Positions 18,853 through 28,258 of a stretch of 32,554 bases of DNA are shown piece after piece. This DNA comes from Thalassotalea sp. 42_200_T64 (GTDB lineage: Bacteria; Pseudomonadota; Gammaproteobacteria; Enterobacterales; Alteromonadaceae): positions 21,346 to 53,899 of the forward strand of contig MABC01000020.1 of NCBI GenBank assembly GCA_002162925.1, read 5' to 3'. A model generated the notes under the pieces. That model was not told the DNA's origin and made no database searches. It saw only the letters and a program-made list of their open reading frames with translations. How positions within the stretch are numbered: position 1 is the stretch's first letter; the number at the start of each line of letters is the position of its first letter. The position numbers and the translations under genes were made by a program.

Positions 18853-20607
18853 ATGGCTGGAATGATCCCTCGCACATTTATTGATGATTTATTGGCTCGG
18901 ACCGATATTGTCGATTTAGTTGATTCTAAAGTAACCTTAAAAAAAACCGGTAAAAATTATTCTGCCTGTTGCCCTTTTCACAGTGAAAAAAGCCCGTCAT
19001 TTACGGTAAGCCGGGATAAACAGTTTTATCATTGTTTTGGTTGCGGTGCGCACGGCAATGCCATTAGCTTTATTATGGAATATGACCGATTAGAGTTTGT
19101 CGATGCCATAGAAGAGCTGGCAGGTTACAACGGCGTAGCAGTAGAACGCGAACAATCAGACCAAACTCCGGCTCAGCAACGCCAACAACAACTGGCCCAT
19201 AAGCAAAGATTGGATGATTACGAGTTGCTAGGAAAAGTTAGCCAATTTTATCAACAAAACCTGAAAAGCCACGCCGACTCAAACAGCGTGATCGACTACT
19301 TAAAAGGCAGAGGCTTAACCGGTGACATCGTCAAACAATTTGGCATTGGCTATTCCGCCGATAGCTGGGATGGGGTGATGAATGCTTATGGCAAAACCGG
19401 CCAGGCATCTGCCCAATTAGTAGATTTGGGCATGGCCATTCAAGGTGATAAAAACCGACCCTACGATCGTTTTCGCGGTCGCTTAATGTTCCCGATAAAA
19501 GATAAGCGCGGTCGGGTGATTGGTTTTGGCGGGCGCATTTTATCGGATGGTACGCCAAAATATTTAAATTCGCCTGAAACCCGAATTTATCACAAGGGCC
19601 AAGAGTTATATGGCTTGTTTGAAGCCAAACAACACTGTAAAAATCTCGAGCGATTAGTGGTAGTTGAAGGCTATATGGACGTAGTTGCCCTTGCTCAGCA
19701 TGGCATCAATTACGCGGTAGCATCGTTAGGAACTTCGACTACCGAAGAACAACTGCAAACCATGTTTCGCACAGTAAAAGAAGTGATATGTTGTTATGAC
19801 GGCGACAAAGCAGGTCGAGACGCCGCCTGGCGTGCTATGGAGAATGCGCTACCACTCATTAGAGATGGCATTTCGTTAAAGTTTGTCTTTGTACCCGACG
19901 GTGAAGACCCAGATACATTGGTGCGTAAAAACGGCCAACAGGCTTTTGAAACGTTACTCGATGAAGCCAAGCCGTTATCAAAGTTTTTATTCGAGCAACT
20001 GTTATCCAGTGTCGATCAACATTCACTGGAAGGCAAAGCCGCCTTGCTCCAATCGTTTCAGCCTTATCTGCAAAAATTGCCCGACAGCACCTTAAAAGAT
20101 TCAATTTTAAACGAGCTGGCAAATAAATTTGGTACGGCATCGGAACAACAACTAAAAAAACTAAATAAAAATCAATCACCAGCACAACAACAAGCAAGAA
20201 AATCACAAACTAAAGTGACGCCGATCAGATTAGCTATTGCATTATTGCTTGAGCATCCCCATTTAGTAGATAGTCTCCCCGATTTATCGGTGCTAGATCC
20301 TATAAAATTGCCTGGAATCGACTTGTTTAAACAGCTTATGCAGCAATGTAAAGCGAACCCAAGTATCACTAGCAGCCAAATAATTGAAAGTTGGCGCGAC
20401 ACCGAGCAAGGAAAAATTTTAGCTAAGCTTTTAGTGTGGGACCACCATATTGATAGTGAAGCAGCTGCCGAGGTGTTTCTAGATCTTTTAGAAAAAATAA
20501 TTAATACCTTTGTGGAAAGCCGTACAGAATTACTGTTACAAAAAGCCCGTTTAGGACAATTAAACTCGTTGGAAAAACAAGAACTTCAGACATTGCTGAA
20601 CAGTTAA
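18853..20607 (+). CDS. dnaG: DNA primase
   Basis: 584 residues (E. coli 581). It makes RNA primers at the replication fork together with DnaB helicase. The N-terminal CHC2 zinc finger has C40, H43, C61 and C64 (CCPFH and HCFGCGAHGNA). The TOPRIM core shows RLVVVEGYMDVVALAQ with the catalytic Glu and CCYDGDKAGRDAA with the Asp pair. The C-terminal ~150 residues are the helicase-interaction domain. An ATG four codons later (M4, residue 4) is possible, but MAGMIPRTFIDDLL matches the family start. It sits between the tandem repeats and rpoD. Confidence 0.97.
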   Translation: MAGMIPRTFIDDLLARTDIVDLVDSKVTLKKTGKNYSACCPFHSEKSPSFTVSRDKQFYHCFGCGAHGNAISFIMEYDRLEFVDAIEELAGYNGVAVEREQSDQTPAQQRQQQLAHKQRLDDYELLGKVSQFYQQNLKSHADSNSVIDYLKGRGLTGDIVKQFGIGYSADSWDGVMNAYGKTGQASAQLVDLGMAIQGDKNRPYDRFRGRLMFPIKDKRGRVIGFGGRILSDGTPKYLNSPETRIYHKGQELYGLFEAKQHCKNLERLVVVEGYMDVVALAQHGINYAVASLGTSTTEEQLQTMFRTVKEVICCYDGDKAGRDAAWRAMENALPLIRDGISLKFVFVPDGEDPDTLVRKNGQQAFETLLDEAKPLSKFLFEQLLSSVDQHSLEGKAALLQSFQPYLQKLPDSTLKDSILNELANKFGTASEQQLKKLNKNQSPAQQQARKSQTKVTPIRLAIALLLEHPHLVDSLPDLSVLDPIKLPGIDLFKQLMQQCKANPSITSSQIIESWRDTEQGKILAKLLVWDHHIDSEAAAEVFLDLLEKIINTFVESRTELLLQKARLGQLNSLEKQELQTLLNS

Positions 20608-20646
20608 GCTGATTACACACTTAAACTGGCGTTTCTTAATTCAACT

Positions 20647-20655
20647 TGCTATAAT
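20647..20655 (+). promoter_or_regulatory. extended -10 promoter upstream of rpoD
   Basis: TG (20647-20648), one base, then a perfect TATAAT (20650-20655), about 52 bases before the rpoD ATG. No convincing -35 box is seen, as is common for extended -10 promoters. Confidence 0.6.
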
Positions 20656-20706
20656 TTCGTCCTTTACTGTTCGTATTTTGATAGCCATATAGGTGGACTT
20701 TCGTTA

Positions 20707-22545
20707 ATGTCTCAAGCCCCACAATCTAGACTTAAAGAACTTATCACAAAAGGTAAGGAACAAGGTTACTTAACTTTTGCCGAGGTGAACGATCACCTGC
20801 CACAAGACATCATCGATTCTGATCAAGTTGAAGATATTATTCGCATGATCAATGACATGGGTATTCAGGTGTTTGAAAAAGCCCCCGATGCCGATGAATT
20901 AATGATGGCCGAAGCGAATACCGATGAAGATGCTGCAGAAGCTGCCGCACAGGCATTAGCAACTGTTGAGAGTGAAATCGGTCGTACCACTGACCCGGTG
21001 CGCATGTACATGCGTGAAATGGGTACCGTAGAACTGCTGACTCGTAAAGGCGAAATTGTTATCGCCAAACGAATCGAAGAAGGCATACGTGAAGTACAGC
21101 GCAGCGTTTCAGAATACCCACCTGCAATAAACTATTTATTGGAGCAATGGGATAATTTTGAAGCCGAAGAAGCGCGCCTAACCGATATCATCATTGGTTT
21201 CTTAGACCCGGATGCGGAAGAAGAACCCGCACCAACGGCGACCCATGTTGGTTCAGAACTTTCTAAAAACCAGTTAGCCGATGAAGACAAAACGTCTGAT
21301 GATGACGAAGATGAAGAAGAGGAAGATACTGGACCAGATCCAGAACTTGCTCGTGAAAAATTCACCGAACTGCGCCGACTTTATGAAGCCGCCAATCAAA
21401 TTATCGAAAAAAATGGTCGCAATAATAAAGATGCCCAAGCGGCAATCGACGACATTGCCGAATGCTTTAAAGAGTTCCGTTTAATACCGAAATTGTTTGA
21501 TCGCTTAGTGAAAAACATGCGTAGTGTCATGGACCGTGTTCGTGTACAAGAACGCTTGATCATGAAGCACTGTGTGGTTGGTGCGGGTATGCCAAAAACC
21601 CATTTCATCAAAATTTTCCCGGGTCATGAAACTGAAACCCAGTGGTTAAAAGATGAAATTGCCGCAGGCCATGCTTATTCAGATAAATTAAAAATGGTAT
21701 CTTTCGACATTGAACGTTGTATTTATAAACTGACGCACCTTGAAGAAGAAACCTATTTAAGCGTACAAAGCATAAAAGACATCAACCGTAGAATGTCGAT
21801 TGGTGAAGCGAAAGCTCGCCGCGCGAAAAAAGAAATGGTTGAAGCGAACTTACGTCTGGTAATTTCCATTGCGAAAAAATACACCAACCGTGGTTTACAA
21901 TTCCTGGATCTGATCCAAGAAGGTAACATTGGTTTGATGAAAGCCGTTGATAAGTTTGAATACCGTCGTGGTTATAAGTTCTCAACTTATGCAACCTGGT
22001 GGATCAGACAAGCCATTACCCGTTCAATCGCCGATCAGGCACGTACTATTCGTATTCCGGTACACATGATTGAAACCATCAACAAGCTAAACCGTATTTC
22101 TCGCCAAATGCTACAAGAGATGGGCCGCGAGCCCACTCCTGAAGAATTAGCAGAGCGTATGGTTATGCCGGAAGATAAAATTCGTAAAGTATTAAAAATT
22201 GCCAAAGAGCCAATCTCCATGGAAACGCCAATTGGTGATGATGAAGATTCGCACTTAGGTGACTTTATTGAAGATGGTAGCGGTGAATTACCAGTGGATG
22301 CCGCAACCACGGAAAACCTGAAAAATGCAACTCATGAAGTATTAGCAGGGTTAACCGCCCGTGAAGCAAAAGTGCTGAGAATGCGTTTTGGTATCGACAT
22401 GAATACTGACCATACTTTAGAAGAAGTGGGTAAACAGTTTGATGTAACTCGTGAGCGTATTCGTCAAATTGAAGCGAAAGCGTTACGTAAATTACGTCAC
22501 CCTTCACGCTCTGAGCAACTGAAGAGTTTCTTAGACGGCGAGTAA
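20707..22545 (+). CDS. rpoD: RNA polymerase primary sigma factor (sigma70)
   Basis: 612 residues (E. coli 613). It directs RNA polymerase to housekeeping promoters. Region 1.1 is at the N-terminus ([24 protein letters not shown]), region 1.2 has [11 protein letters not shown], and the non-conserved insert contains a very acidic run near residues 197-210. Region 2 shows [21 protein letters not shown] and [12 protein letters not shown] (2.3-2.4, -10 recognition). Region 4.2 shows [20 protein letters not shown] (-35 recognition). It has its own extended -10 promoter and a clear terminator. Last gene of the cluster. Confidence 0.98.
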   Translation: MSQAPQSRLKELITKGKEQGYLTFAEVNDHLPQDIIDSDQVEDIIRMINDMGIQVFEKAPDADELMMAEANTDEDAAEAAAQALATVESEIGRTTDPVRMYMREMGTVELLTRKGEIVIAKRIEEGIREVQRSVSEYPPAINYLLEQWDNFEAEEARLTDIIIGFLDPDAEEEPAPTATHVGSELSKNQLADEDKTSDDDEDEEEEDTGPDPELAREKFTELRRLYEAANQIIEKNGRNNKDAQAAIDDIAECFKEFRLIPKLFDRLVKNMRSVMDRVRVQERLIMKHCVVGAGMPKTHFIKIFPGHETETQWLKDEIAAGHAYSDKLKMVSFDIERCIYKLTHLEEETYLSVQSIKDINRRMSIGEAKARRAKKEMVEANLRLVISIAKKYTNRGLQFLDLIQEGNIGLMKAVDKFEYRRGYKFSTYATWWIRQAITRSIADQARTIRIPVHMIETINKLNRISRQMLQEMGREPTPEELAERMVMPEDKIRKVLKIAKEPISMETPIGDDEDSHLGDFIEDGSGELPVDAATTENLKNATHEVLAGLTAREAKVLRMRFGIDMNTDHTLEEVGKQFDVTRERIRQIEAKALRKLRHPSRSEQLKSFLDGE

Positions 22546-22572
22546 GCGTAAATCTTATAACGTATTGAAAAG

Positions 22573-22595
22573 GCCTGCATTTGCAGGCTTTTTTT
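22573..22595 (+). terminator. intrinsic terminator of rpoD
   Basis: GCCTGCA (22573-22579), two-base loop, TGCAGGC (22582-22588), then a run of seven T. It is 27 bases after the rpoD stop. Confidence 0.92.
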
Positions 22596-22673
22596 ATGGG
22601 TGAAGGTATTAATCACTTGCAGCATTGATTCCGCACACCTAAGATAAAGCATCGATAGCAATAAAAAAACTCC

Positions 22674-23297
22674 ATGAGAAATTACTTAATAGCACTATTT
22701 ATTCTCGGTCTATTTTCCCCGTCTGTATTTGCGGTTCAAGACGATTACTATGAACTTACCCTTTTTGTTGGTGAACGTACTTCCGATAGTTTTGAAGATG
22801 ATGAAAGTCTTGAAGACGACGAAGAGTCATTTGAAGTGGACTTTCTTAATGATGCCTCAGCGGGTGCCATATTAGCCTGGCCATTTGATTATAACCGCCA
22901 GGGAGAGTTACTGTTTAGTCACTCCAGTACCGAGTTTGATGGTGATGTGGTGCTTGATGATATGGACGTTAGCATTAGCTATTTGCATCTTGGCGGCAAC
23001 GTAACCATAAGCGGGGGCAAGGTACCCATTGTGATCAGTGGCGGTTTAGGAATAGTGCATTTAGCCCCAGGCGATAACTCCTTAGATAGTGAAACCAGAC
23101 CTTCTGTCAATTTGGGTGTGGGCGCTCGCTTTGCCATTGCCGATGATGTTACTTTTCGTTTAGATGCGAGACTTTACGCCAGCTTGTTTGACAGTAATGG
23201 CTCAATATTCTGTTCTGGGGAGAGCTGTGTCATTCGCACCAATAGCAACCTTTGGCTACAAGGCGAGTTTACTGCAGGGTTTAGCTATCGATTTTAA
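22674..23297 (+). CDS. predicted outer-membrane beta-barrel protein
   Basis: 207 residues. A signal peptide is visible (MRNYLIALFILGLFSPSVFA, cleavage probably after A20). The mature part starts QDDYYELTLFVGERTSD, followed by a strongly acidic stretch (about residues 39-55). Alternating hydrophobic/polar strands and glycine-rich turns follow, and the chain ends in SYRF; a C-terminal aromatic residue is the BAM-recognition signature of outer-membrane barrels. A cysteine pair near the C-terminus (CSGESC) could form a surface-loop disulfide. Size fits an eight-stranded barrel. The specific family and ligand are not recognised. It stands alone between rpoD and the large secreted protein. Confidence 0.7.
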   Translation: MRNYLIALFILGLFSPSVFAVQDDYYELTLFVGERTSDSFEDDESLEDDEESFEVDFLNDASAGAILAWPFDYNRQGELLFSHSSTEFDGDVVLDDMDVSISYLHLGGNVTISGGKVPIVISGGLGIVHLAPGDNSLDSETRPSVNLGVGARFAIADDVTFRLDARLYASLFDSNGSIFCSGESCVIRTNSNLWLQGEFTAGFSYRF

Positions 23298-23372
23298 ATT
23301 AAATCACTAGTACCCATAATATATTTATCCTACTGGCTAGGAGTAAGGGAACAACTCACCTACACTGATATT

Positions 23373-25769
23373 ATGAAAAATTTTACCAAAATAACAGCCG
23401 TCCTATTTCTGCTGCTCTTAGTGTTACATAGCCAAGCCGTATTCAGTCATGCCGAGCATGACAAAGCACGCTATGTGGCGCCTAACGGCGTTGACGCCGG
23501 CCGTTGTGATGACGTGACAGCGCCGTGTAAAACCATCAATTATGCCGCCCAGCATGCCAATAAAGGCGATCAAATTCGCTTAAGCAAAGGCAGTTACGCG
23601 ATAGAAAATGTTGATACGCTGTTTTATCTGTTAAGCGATTTAGTGCCGATTAAAGCGAACTATCAACGTAGCGACAAATTTAGCAAACAACAAAGCAGCC
23701 ATGTCACCTACCTCACCGGTGTCCCCATTGAATATGTACAGCAGCTTAGCGATAAAGGCTTTACCGTACTGGTAGACCGCAAAGCCGCCGCCAACACCAG
23801 CAAGAATAAAGCCCTGATACAAGCCAAACTCGCGGCCTATTCGCGTCTGCAAGAACAACAAAGCAATGTGGTTTGCGATAATGGTTTTGCCGGAGATCTT
23901 CCCTGCCAGAGCATCGATTTACTCGCCCACATTCCGTTAAACCAGTTTTCCACCAACCCGGCAGAAGGCAACGATATTTGGGGCCATTACGATTTAAATG
24001 ATGGTAAAGAATACGCCATTATTGGCCTAAGCAACGGTATTGGCATAGTCGATGTGAGTGAACCCAGTGCGCCAAATATAATCACCACCATCGCCAGCGA
24101 AACCACCATTTGGCGTGACATCAAAATTTATCAGTACTTTGATGTCAACATCAACCAATGGCAAAGTTATGGCTATGTGACCGCCGATAATGCTTCGGTT
24201 GGCTTATTAATTTTAGATTTAACGCAACTGCCGAATACGGTCACGGTGGCCGCAACCGATAAAACCGATTTAAGTGCTCATAACGTTTATTTGAGTAATG
24301 TCGATTACTCCACCGGAGTCGCCATTACCGGCAGGCAACCTTACTTGCATATCGCCGGCTCGAATCAACATGGTGGCGGCTTTAATACCTATAGCCTTGC
24401 CAACCCAACCAGCCTGGTGAGCGTTTACAAACCCACAAATAACCGCAGCCAGTATACCCACGATGCCGCATCTATGGTTATCAATGATGAGCGTAAAGAC
24501 AGCCAATGCGTCAATGGCACCGATCATTGCGAAGTCATGTTTGATTTCAACGAAAACGATTTTCAGTTGTGGGATAAAACCCAAAACAGCGCGCCGGCCA
24601 AATTAAGTAGCACCAGTTACACCAATGCTGCCTATGTACACTCGGGTTGGTACAGCGAAGATAAAATGTTCATGCTGGTGCACGATGAACTCGATGAACA
24701 AGATTTCGGCTTAAACACCACGTTACGGTTATTTGATATTACCGACTTAACCAACCCAACCCCACTGTCTACCTGGACCGGCAGTACCGCCGCCATTGAC
24801 CATAACGGTTATGTGCGCGGTAATCGTTACTACATGTCTAACTATGAACGTGGTATTACCGTTATTGACCTCACCGACCCGACACTACCAGAAGAAGTGG
24901 GCTTTTTTGATACCTACCCTATTTCTGACAACTCGTCCTTTCACGGCGCCTGGGGGGTGTATCCGTTTTTACCCAGCGGCCATATTCTTGCCAGTGATAT
25001 CAATAGCGGCTTGTATATTTTAAAAGATAACACCCTAGATGTTGCCCAGGGCAGCCTGAGTTTTAGCAACCGCAATTATTCCACCAGCGAAGGACAAAGC
25101 ATACAAGTGAATGTACGCCGCAACAATCAGGCACAAGGCAATATCGAGGTAAACTGGGAGCTTGTTACCGGCTCTGCCAGCAGCGACGACTTTACTTTGG
25201 CCACTGGCAGCCTAAGCTGGGAAAACCTGGATAGTACCGATAAAACCATCACCATAGACGTTGCCAACGACGACCTTGCGGAGCCCTCTGAAGTGTTCTT
25301 TATCCGCCTGTTTAACCCCAAACATGGGGCAACGTTAACCAGCCCGAATTTAGTCACCATCACCATTGCCGCAACCGACGGTGCCAACACACCAATCGTG
25401 GATGCCGGAACCAATAAAATGGCCGTAGCAGGCAGCACAGTGAACCTTATCGCTACGGCAAGCGATATCGACAATGACGATTTAACCTACCTTTGGCAAC
25501 AAACAGCGGGCGAGACAATAACCATTAACAACCCAGAGCAATTAAACGCCAATTTTACCGCCCCGCAAGCTAACGACATTTTGACATTTAGCTTCACCGC
25601 AACCGATGCCACCGGCTTAAGTGCCAGTGATACCGTGAGTGTAGAAGTAGAAATTGAGATCATCATACCTCCCCCAGAAAAACCAAGCTCTGGTGGCGGT
25701 AGTTATTATTATGGATTATTACTATTATTTGCGGCCATATATCGAAGAAAAGCAAAGAATTGCCTATAA
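23373..25769 (+). CDS. secreted choice-of-anchor B family protein with Calx-beta, PKD-like and GlyGly-CTERM-like parts
   Basis: 798 residues. A signal peptide (about 1-26) is followed by a segment resembling the start of right-handed beta-helix proteins (ARYVAPNGVDAGRCDD). The central ~215-565 region has LVIVD-type repeats (IIGLSNGIGIVDVSEPSAPN, LRLFDITDLTNPTPLSTW, GITVIDLTDPTLPEEVGFFD), as in choice-of-anchor B proteins. Next come a Calx-beta-like domain (about 575-665) and a PKD/cadherin-like domain (about 665-760; DAGTNKMAVAGSTVNL...DIDNDDLTYLW). The tail is SSGGGSYYYGLLLLFAAIYRRK: glycine-rich, then a membrane helix, then basic residues, the layout of GlyGly-CTERM signals processed by rhombosortase. 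Such proteins typically exit by type II secretion. Molecular function unknown; probably surface-exposed adhesion or binding. Confidence 0.8.
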   Translation: MKNFTKITAVLFLLLLVLHSQAVFSHAEHDKARYVAPNGVDAGRCDDVTAPCKTINYAAQHANKGDQIRLSKGSYAIENVDTLFYLLSDLVPIKANYQRSDKFSKQQSSHVTYLTGVPIEYVQQLSDKGFTVLVDRKAAANTSKNKALIQAKLAAYSRLQEQQSNVVCDNGFAGDLPCQSIDLLAHIPLNQFSTNPAEGNDIWGHYDLNDGKEYAIIGLSNGIGIVDVSEPSAPNIITTIASETTIWRDIKIYQYFDVNINQWQSYGYVTADNASVGLLILDLTQLPNTVTVAATDKTDLSAHNVYLSNVDYSTGVAITGRQPYLHIAGSNQHGGGFNTYSLANPTSLVSVYKPTNNRSQYTHDAASMVINDERKDSQCVNGTDHCEVMFDFNENDFQLWDKTQNSAPAKLSSTSYTNAAYVHSGWYSEDKMFMLVHDELDEQDFGLNTTLRLFDITDLTNPTPLSTWTGSTAAIDHNGYVRGNRYYMSNYERGITVIDLTDPTLPEEVGFFDTYPISDNSSFHGAWGVYPFLPSGHILASDINSGLYILKDNTLDVAQGSLSFSNRNYSTSEGQSIQVNVRRNNQAQGNIEVNWELVTGSASSDDFTLATGSLSWENLDSTDKTITIDVANDDLAEPSEVFFIRLFNPKHGATLTSPNLVTITIAATDGANTPIVDAGTNKMAVAGSTVNLIATASDIDNDDLTYLWQQTAGETITINNPEQLNANFTAPQANDILTFSFTATDATGLSASDTVSVEVEIEIIIPPPEKPSSGGGSYYYGLLLLFAAIYRRKAKNCL

Positions 25770-25814
25770 AAACAGCAATCAAACCAACAACGAAAAAAAT
25801 TTAAACAACAAGTG

Positions 25815-25843
25815 GTGACAACAAAATAAAAAATGCTTATACT
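25815..25843 (+). promoter_or_regulatory. sigma70 promoter of the tRNA gene
   Basis: GTGACA (25815-25820), 17 bases, TATACT (25838-25843), then a GC-rich discriminator (TGCCGCCGC). GC-rich discriminators are typical of stringently controlled stable-RNA promoters. It lies about 56 bases before the mature tRNA. Confidence 0.65.
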
Positions 25844-25898
25844 TGCCGCCGCTTTTGGTTATTTTCATTAATAACACATCAAACAGCATTTCTTAAAT

Positions 25899-25975
25899 GG
25901 CCCCTTAGCTCAGTTGGTTAGAGCACCCGACTCATAATCGGTAGGTCCGGTGTTCAAGTCACCGAGGGGCCACCA
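25899..25975 (+). tRNA. tRNA with CAU anticodon, most likely tRNA-Ile2 (lysidine type)
   Basis: 77 nt with encoded CCA. The acceptor stem GGCCCCT/AGGGGCC, D arm GCTC/GAGC, anticodon arm with CAT at 25933-25935 and T arm CGGTG/CACCG all fold. The GGCCCCT acceptor stem with discriminator A resembles E. coli ileX/ileY, whose C34 is changed to lysidine by TilS to read AUA, rather than elongator tRNA-Met (GGCTACG type) or initiator. One anticodon-stem pair (C27-T43) is mismatched. It sits exactly at the boundary between conserved genes and the accessory block, a common island-integration position. Confidence 0.95.
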
Positions 25976-26059
25976 TTTTTCTCTTACAAATCTTCGATTT
26001 AGTTCAGACCGTCCGACTTATGGATTTTGGGTTTCGCCCAGATTCGCATTTATTCATTT

Positions 26060-26872
26060 TCAATATTCTTCTGTTTTTCTACATCGGGGAAATGCGCTGC
26101 ACCCCCAAAACTTGTTGCCACTGTTAGGGCCTTTTTTAGCTGTTCTAACCAACATTTTATTACCGCAACTAGTACAAGCTTTATCATTCAACTTTGGTAG
26201 TGCGTCAATAGGTCTATTAATTGATACTGAATCAATCATCCCCTTTAACTGGGTACCCCCTATCAACTCAAGGGGTTTCCCTTTGGCGAAAACATACGAC
26301 TCACCTGTATACGTACCCGAGCACATAACAATTGCTCTATCAGCACCTTCAGCAACCATAACACCGTATAGCTCCCTAACGGTTTTGACACCTATCTTCT
26401 GTGTTCGCCATTGCTTGCATTGAACTATAACTTTTTCACCATTGCGCTTTAGAATTAGGTCAATACCACCATCAGCACCAGGTTGCGTTTCGTAAACTCG
26501 ATACCCAAGCTTTTTATAAACTTCACCTACGAGCATTTCAAACTCTCGCCAAGTGATATTTTTTAGAGGATCTTTCTGTGATTCGAAAGCATTAAGGAAG
26601 CCAAAAATGCCATTACCTGACATTCTTGGTATTAGAGATTTACGATGAAGTGATTTGAAAAATGTCACAACAGCAATGAATGCAATTAATAGCGATATAG
26701 GCACAGCCAAATTAGATATGCCGTTAGCAAAGCTTCTAAATGCAGCTGACTGAAAGTGCATTGAAGGTATTTGATATTTGAAAAATATATAACTGAGGTA
26801 ACTCAATATCGCATTTACCCACCAAGGTAAAATCAACAATAATTCTATTATCGAACCATTCCTTTTCGCCAC
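26060..26872 (-). CDS. membrane-anchored Mrr-like restriction endonuclease with C-terminal zinc ribbon
   Basis: 270 residues. Two transmembrane helices (about 8-31 and 52-72) precede an Mrr-cat nuclease domain: WREFEMLVGEVYKKLGY, then the catalytic PD-(D/E)XK core GADGGIDL (D138) and VIVQCKQW (Q151, K153; the QxK variant common in Mrr enzymes). A topoisomerase-type zinc ribbon follows, with C233, C236, C258 and C264. The domain order suggests a nuclease held at the inner membrane that contacts DNA through the ribbon. Modification-dependent cleavage is known for Mrr itself, but the substrate here is unknown. It is convergent with the tRNA and is the first gene of the accessory block. A 157-codon frame on the opposite strand is a shadow. 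Confidence 0.82.
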   Translation of the reverse strand: MAKRNGSIIELLLILPWWVNAILSYLSYIFFKYQIPSMHFQSAAFRSFANGISNLAVPISLLIAFIAVVTFFKSLHRKSLIPRMSGNGIFGFLNAFESQKDPLKNITWREFEMLVGEVYKKLGYRVYETQPGADGGIDLILKRNGEKVIVQCKQWRTQKIGVKTVRELYGVMVAEGADRAIVMCSGTYTGESYVFAKGKPLELIGGTQLKGMIDSVSINRPIDALPKLNDKACTSCGNKMLVRTAKKGPNSGNKFWGCSAFPRCRKTEEY

Positions 26873-26916
26873 AGTTAATCCCTTAAATTAAGCTTATGAT
26901 TTAATTTAACTTGTTA

Positions 26917-27348
26917 TTAAATTTTTTTAAACGCTTTTGTGAAATTAGTTAAATGTTGATAAAATCTTATATGCTCTTTTGAGTTAAGCTTTGCTCTATT
27001 TGTTTGAAACGGTTTGGCTATATACCCCCAATTTCCCTGCATTGAAAAAAATAGCACATAATCTATATCTTCACCTTTCCATTTATTCTCAACATAAATA
27101 TCTTCATCAATAGAGTTTATCGCTTTAACTTGAATCCGGTAAAAGTTAGTGTCATCAGCCACTAATAAATCAGTTTTTTTACCATAATCAACCATAGGCA
27201 TGAAAACTTCCCAGCCATCTTCGGTGAACCAACTTGCAGCAAGGGTTTCGTATGAAATGTGTTTGTAGTGATTTAAAGCAGGTAATGTACGATTTGCATT
27301 TTTAATAGGCACAGTAATATCCAATATAAAATTGATGCCATAGGACAA
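26917..27348 (-). CDS. small PD-(D/E)XK nuclease-like protein
   Basis: 143 residues, with TTG as the apparent start; a GTG 12 codons later is an alternative. The middle resembles small PD-(D/E)XK proteins of the PDDEXK_5 type: YETLAASWFTEDGWEVFMP, then TDLLVADDTNFYRIQVKA, giving D60 and Q73-x-K75 as the candidate catalytic set. An aromatic DIDYVLFFSMQGNWGYI strand follows. It ends 45 bases before the Mrr-like gene start on the same strand, so they may be cotranscribed. Function unknown; nuclease or a degenerate binding module are both possible. Confidence 0.6.
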   Translation of the reverse strand: MSYGINFILDITVPIKNANRTLPALNHYKHISYETLAASWFTEDGWEVFMPMVDYGKKTDLLVADDTNFYRIQVKAINSIDEDIYVENKWKGEDIDYVLFFSMQGNWGYIAKPFQTNRAKLNSKEHIRFYQHLTNFTKAFKKI

Positions 27349-27668
27349 TAAAAGGCCTTTTGTCTATGAGCCGGGCATCCTACGGAATAACCCCCAATTA
27401 AATATCACCATACAACCGTTTGGTATTGTATCTAATAACAAAGGCTGCCAAGCCCTGCATTCGCCCATCAAGGTATCCTGCATAAAGTTATTATCAGACC
27501 TATTGGCCTGTGATAAAGATTGAATATAAGTTAACCGCTTCACTTTCAAATTGCAAGTTGCATATGTAATCAAAGTGACATTCTATGTTTTTTTTCAGGC
27601 GAGACAATTTTAATAATTAAGCAGTTATAGACCCGATATTAACCTTAATTGTTATGATATATCTAAAT
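27349..27668. other. gene-poor stretch between the nuclease-like gene and the lipoprotein
   Basis: About 320 bases, AT-rich toward 27590-27668. A 69-codon minus-strand frame (27364-27573) is open, but it shows no recognisable domain, no clear ribosome-binding site and unusual composition, so I do not call it a gene. I see no RNA gene, no repeat, and no copy of the tRNA 3' end here. Confidence 0.5.
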
Positions 27669-28034
27669 TTAACTGCAATCTCGCGTTACGTCAGAAATTG
27701 AAGATTTTGGAAACAATTTTCCTGCTCCACCTAAATAAAAATCAGCTTGTGAACCACTTTCATTTTCACTAATAAAGATGATTGCCCAATAATAAGAACC
27801 ATTAATAATATCTACTTCGATAGGTTTGGTGTCAATGTCAACAATTAAAGGGTCTAAAGAACCAGACAAATGAAGACGTGCATTACCATCGATACAACGT
27901 GCTAGTTTAACAGGGCTATAGGAGCTAACAAAACTTCCTTTTATTCCTCCACTAAGTGTTTCTTTGTGCGTATTTGAACAAGCTGATATAAATAATATCG
28001 ACACAATAAGCACTCCTTGTTTCAAGTAATTCAT
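27669..28034 (-). CDS. hypothetical lipoprotein
   Basis: 121 residues with a type II signal peptide: MNYLKQGVLIVSILFISACS, with lipobox ISAC and the lipidated cysteine at 19. The mature part has a predicted beta-rich composition, two further cysteines (in RCIDGN and at the C-terminal RDCS) that could form a disulfide, and no family I recognise. It is convergent with nothing and stands alone on the minus strand between the nucleases and the helicase operon. Residue +2 is Ser, favouring outer-membrane sorting under the usual Lol rule. Confidence 0.7.
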   Translation of the reverse strand: MNYLKQGVLIVSILFISACSNTHKETLSGGIKGSFVSSYSPVKLARCIDGNARLHLSGSLDPLIVDIDTKPIEVDIINGSYYWAIIFISENESGSQADFYLGGAGKLFPKSSISDVTRDCS

Positions 28035-28258
28035 TTTTTCACCATTTAAATGTTTAGAGTTATTTTAAGTGTAATGGACAATTCTTTTTATTCAATTTTC
28101 TTCTAATAACAGCACGTTACAACAGCACCAGAATTAAACCCTATTAAAAATAAATTGTAATTTAGACTTAGCTTATTCAAATTTACCTTTACACTACTCA
28201 TCTCTAGGCATCCGACCGGACCGTATAGGAAATTGGTGAGAGTAAGTTGTGTGGGAAT

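Noticed and set aside
25899..25975. Elongator or initiator tRNA-Met
   Set aside because: The CAU anticodon allows it, but the GGCCCCT acceptor stem and overall sequence are closer to tRNA-Ile2; the call remains likely rather than certain.
25950..26423. 157-codon plus-strand frame downstream of the tRNA
   Set aside because: It overlaps the tRNA 3' end and runs antisense to the Mrr-like gene, whose domain motifs are clear on the other strand.
27364..27573. 69-codon minus-strand frame
   Set aside because: No recognisable domain, weak initiation context and odd composition; could be a remnant but cannot be supported.
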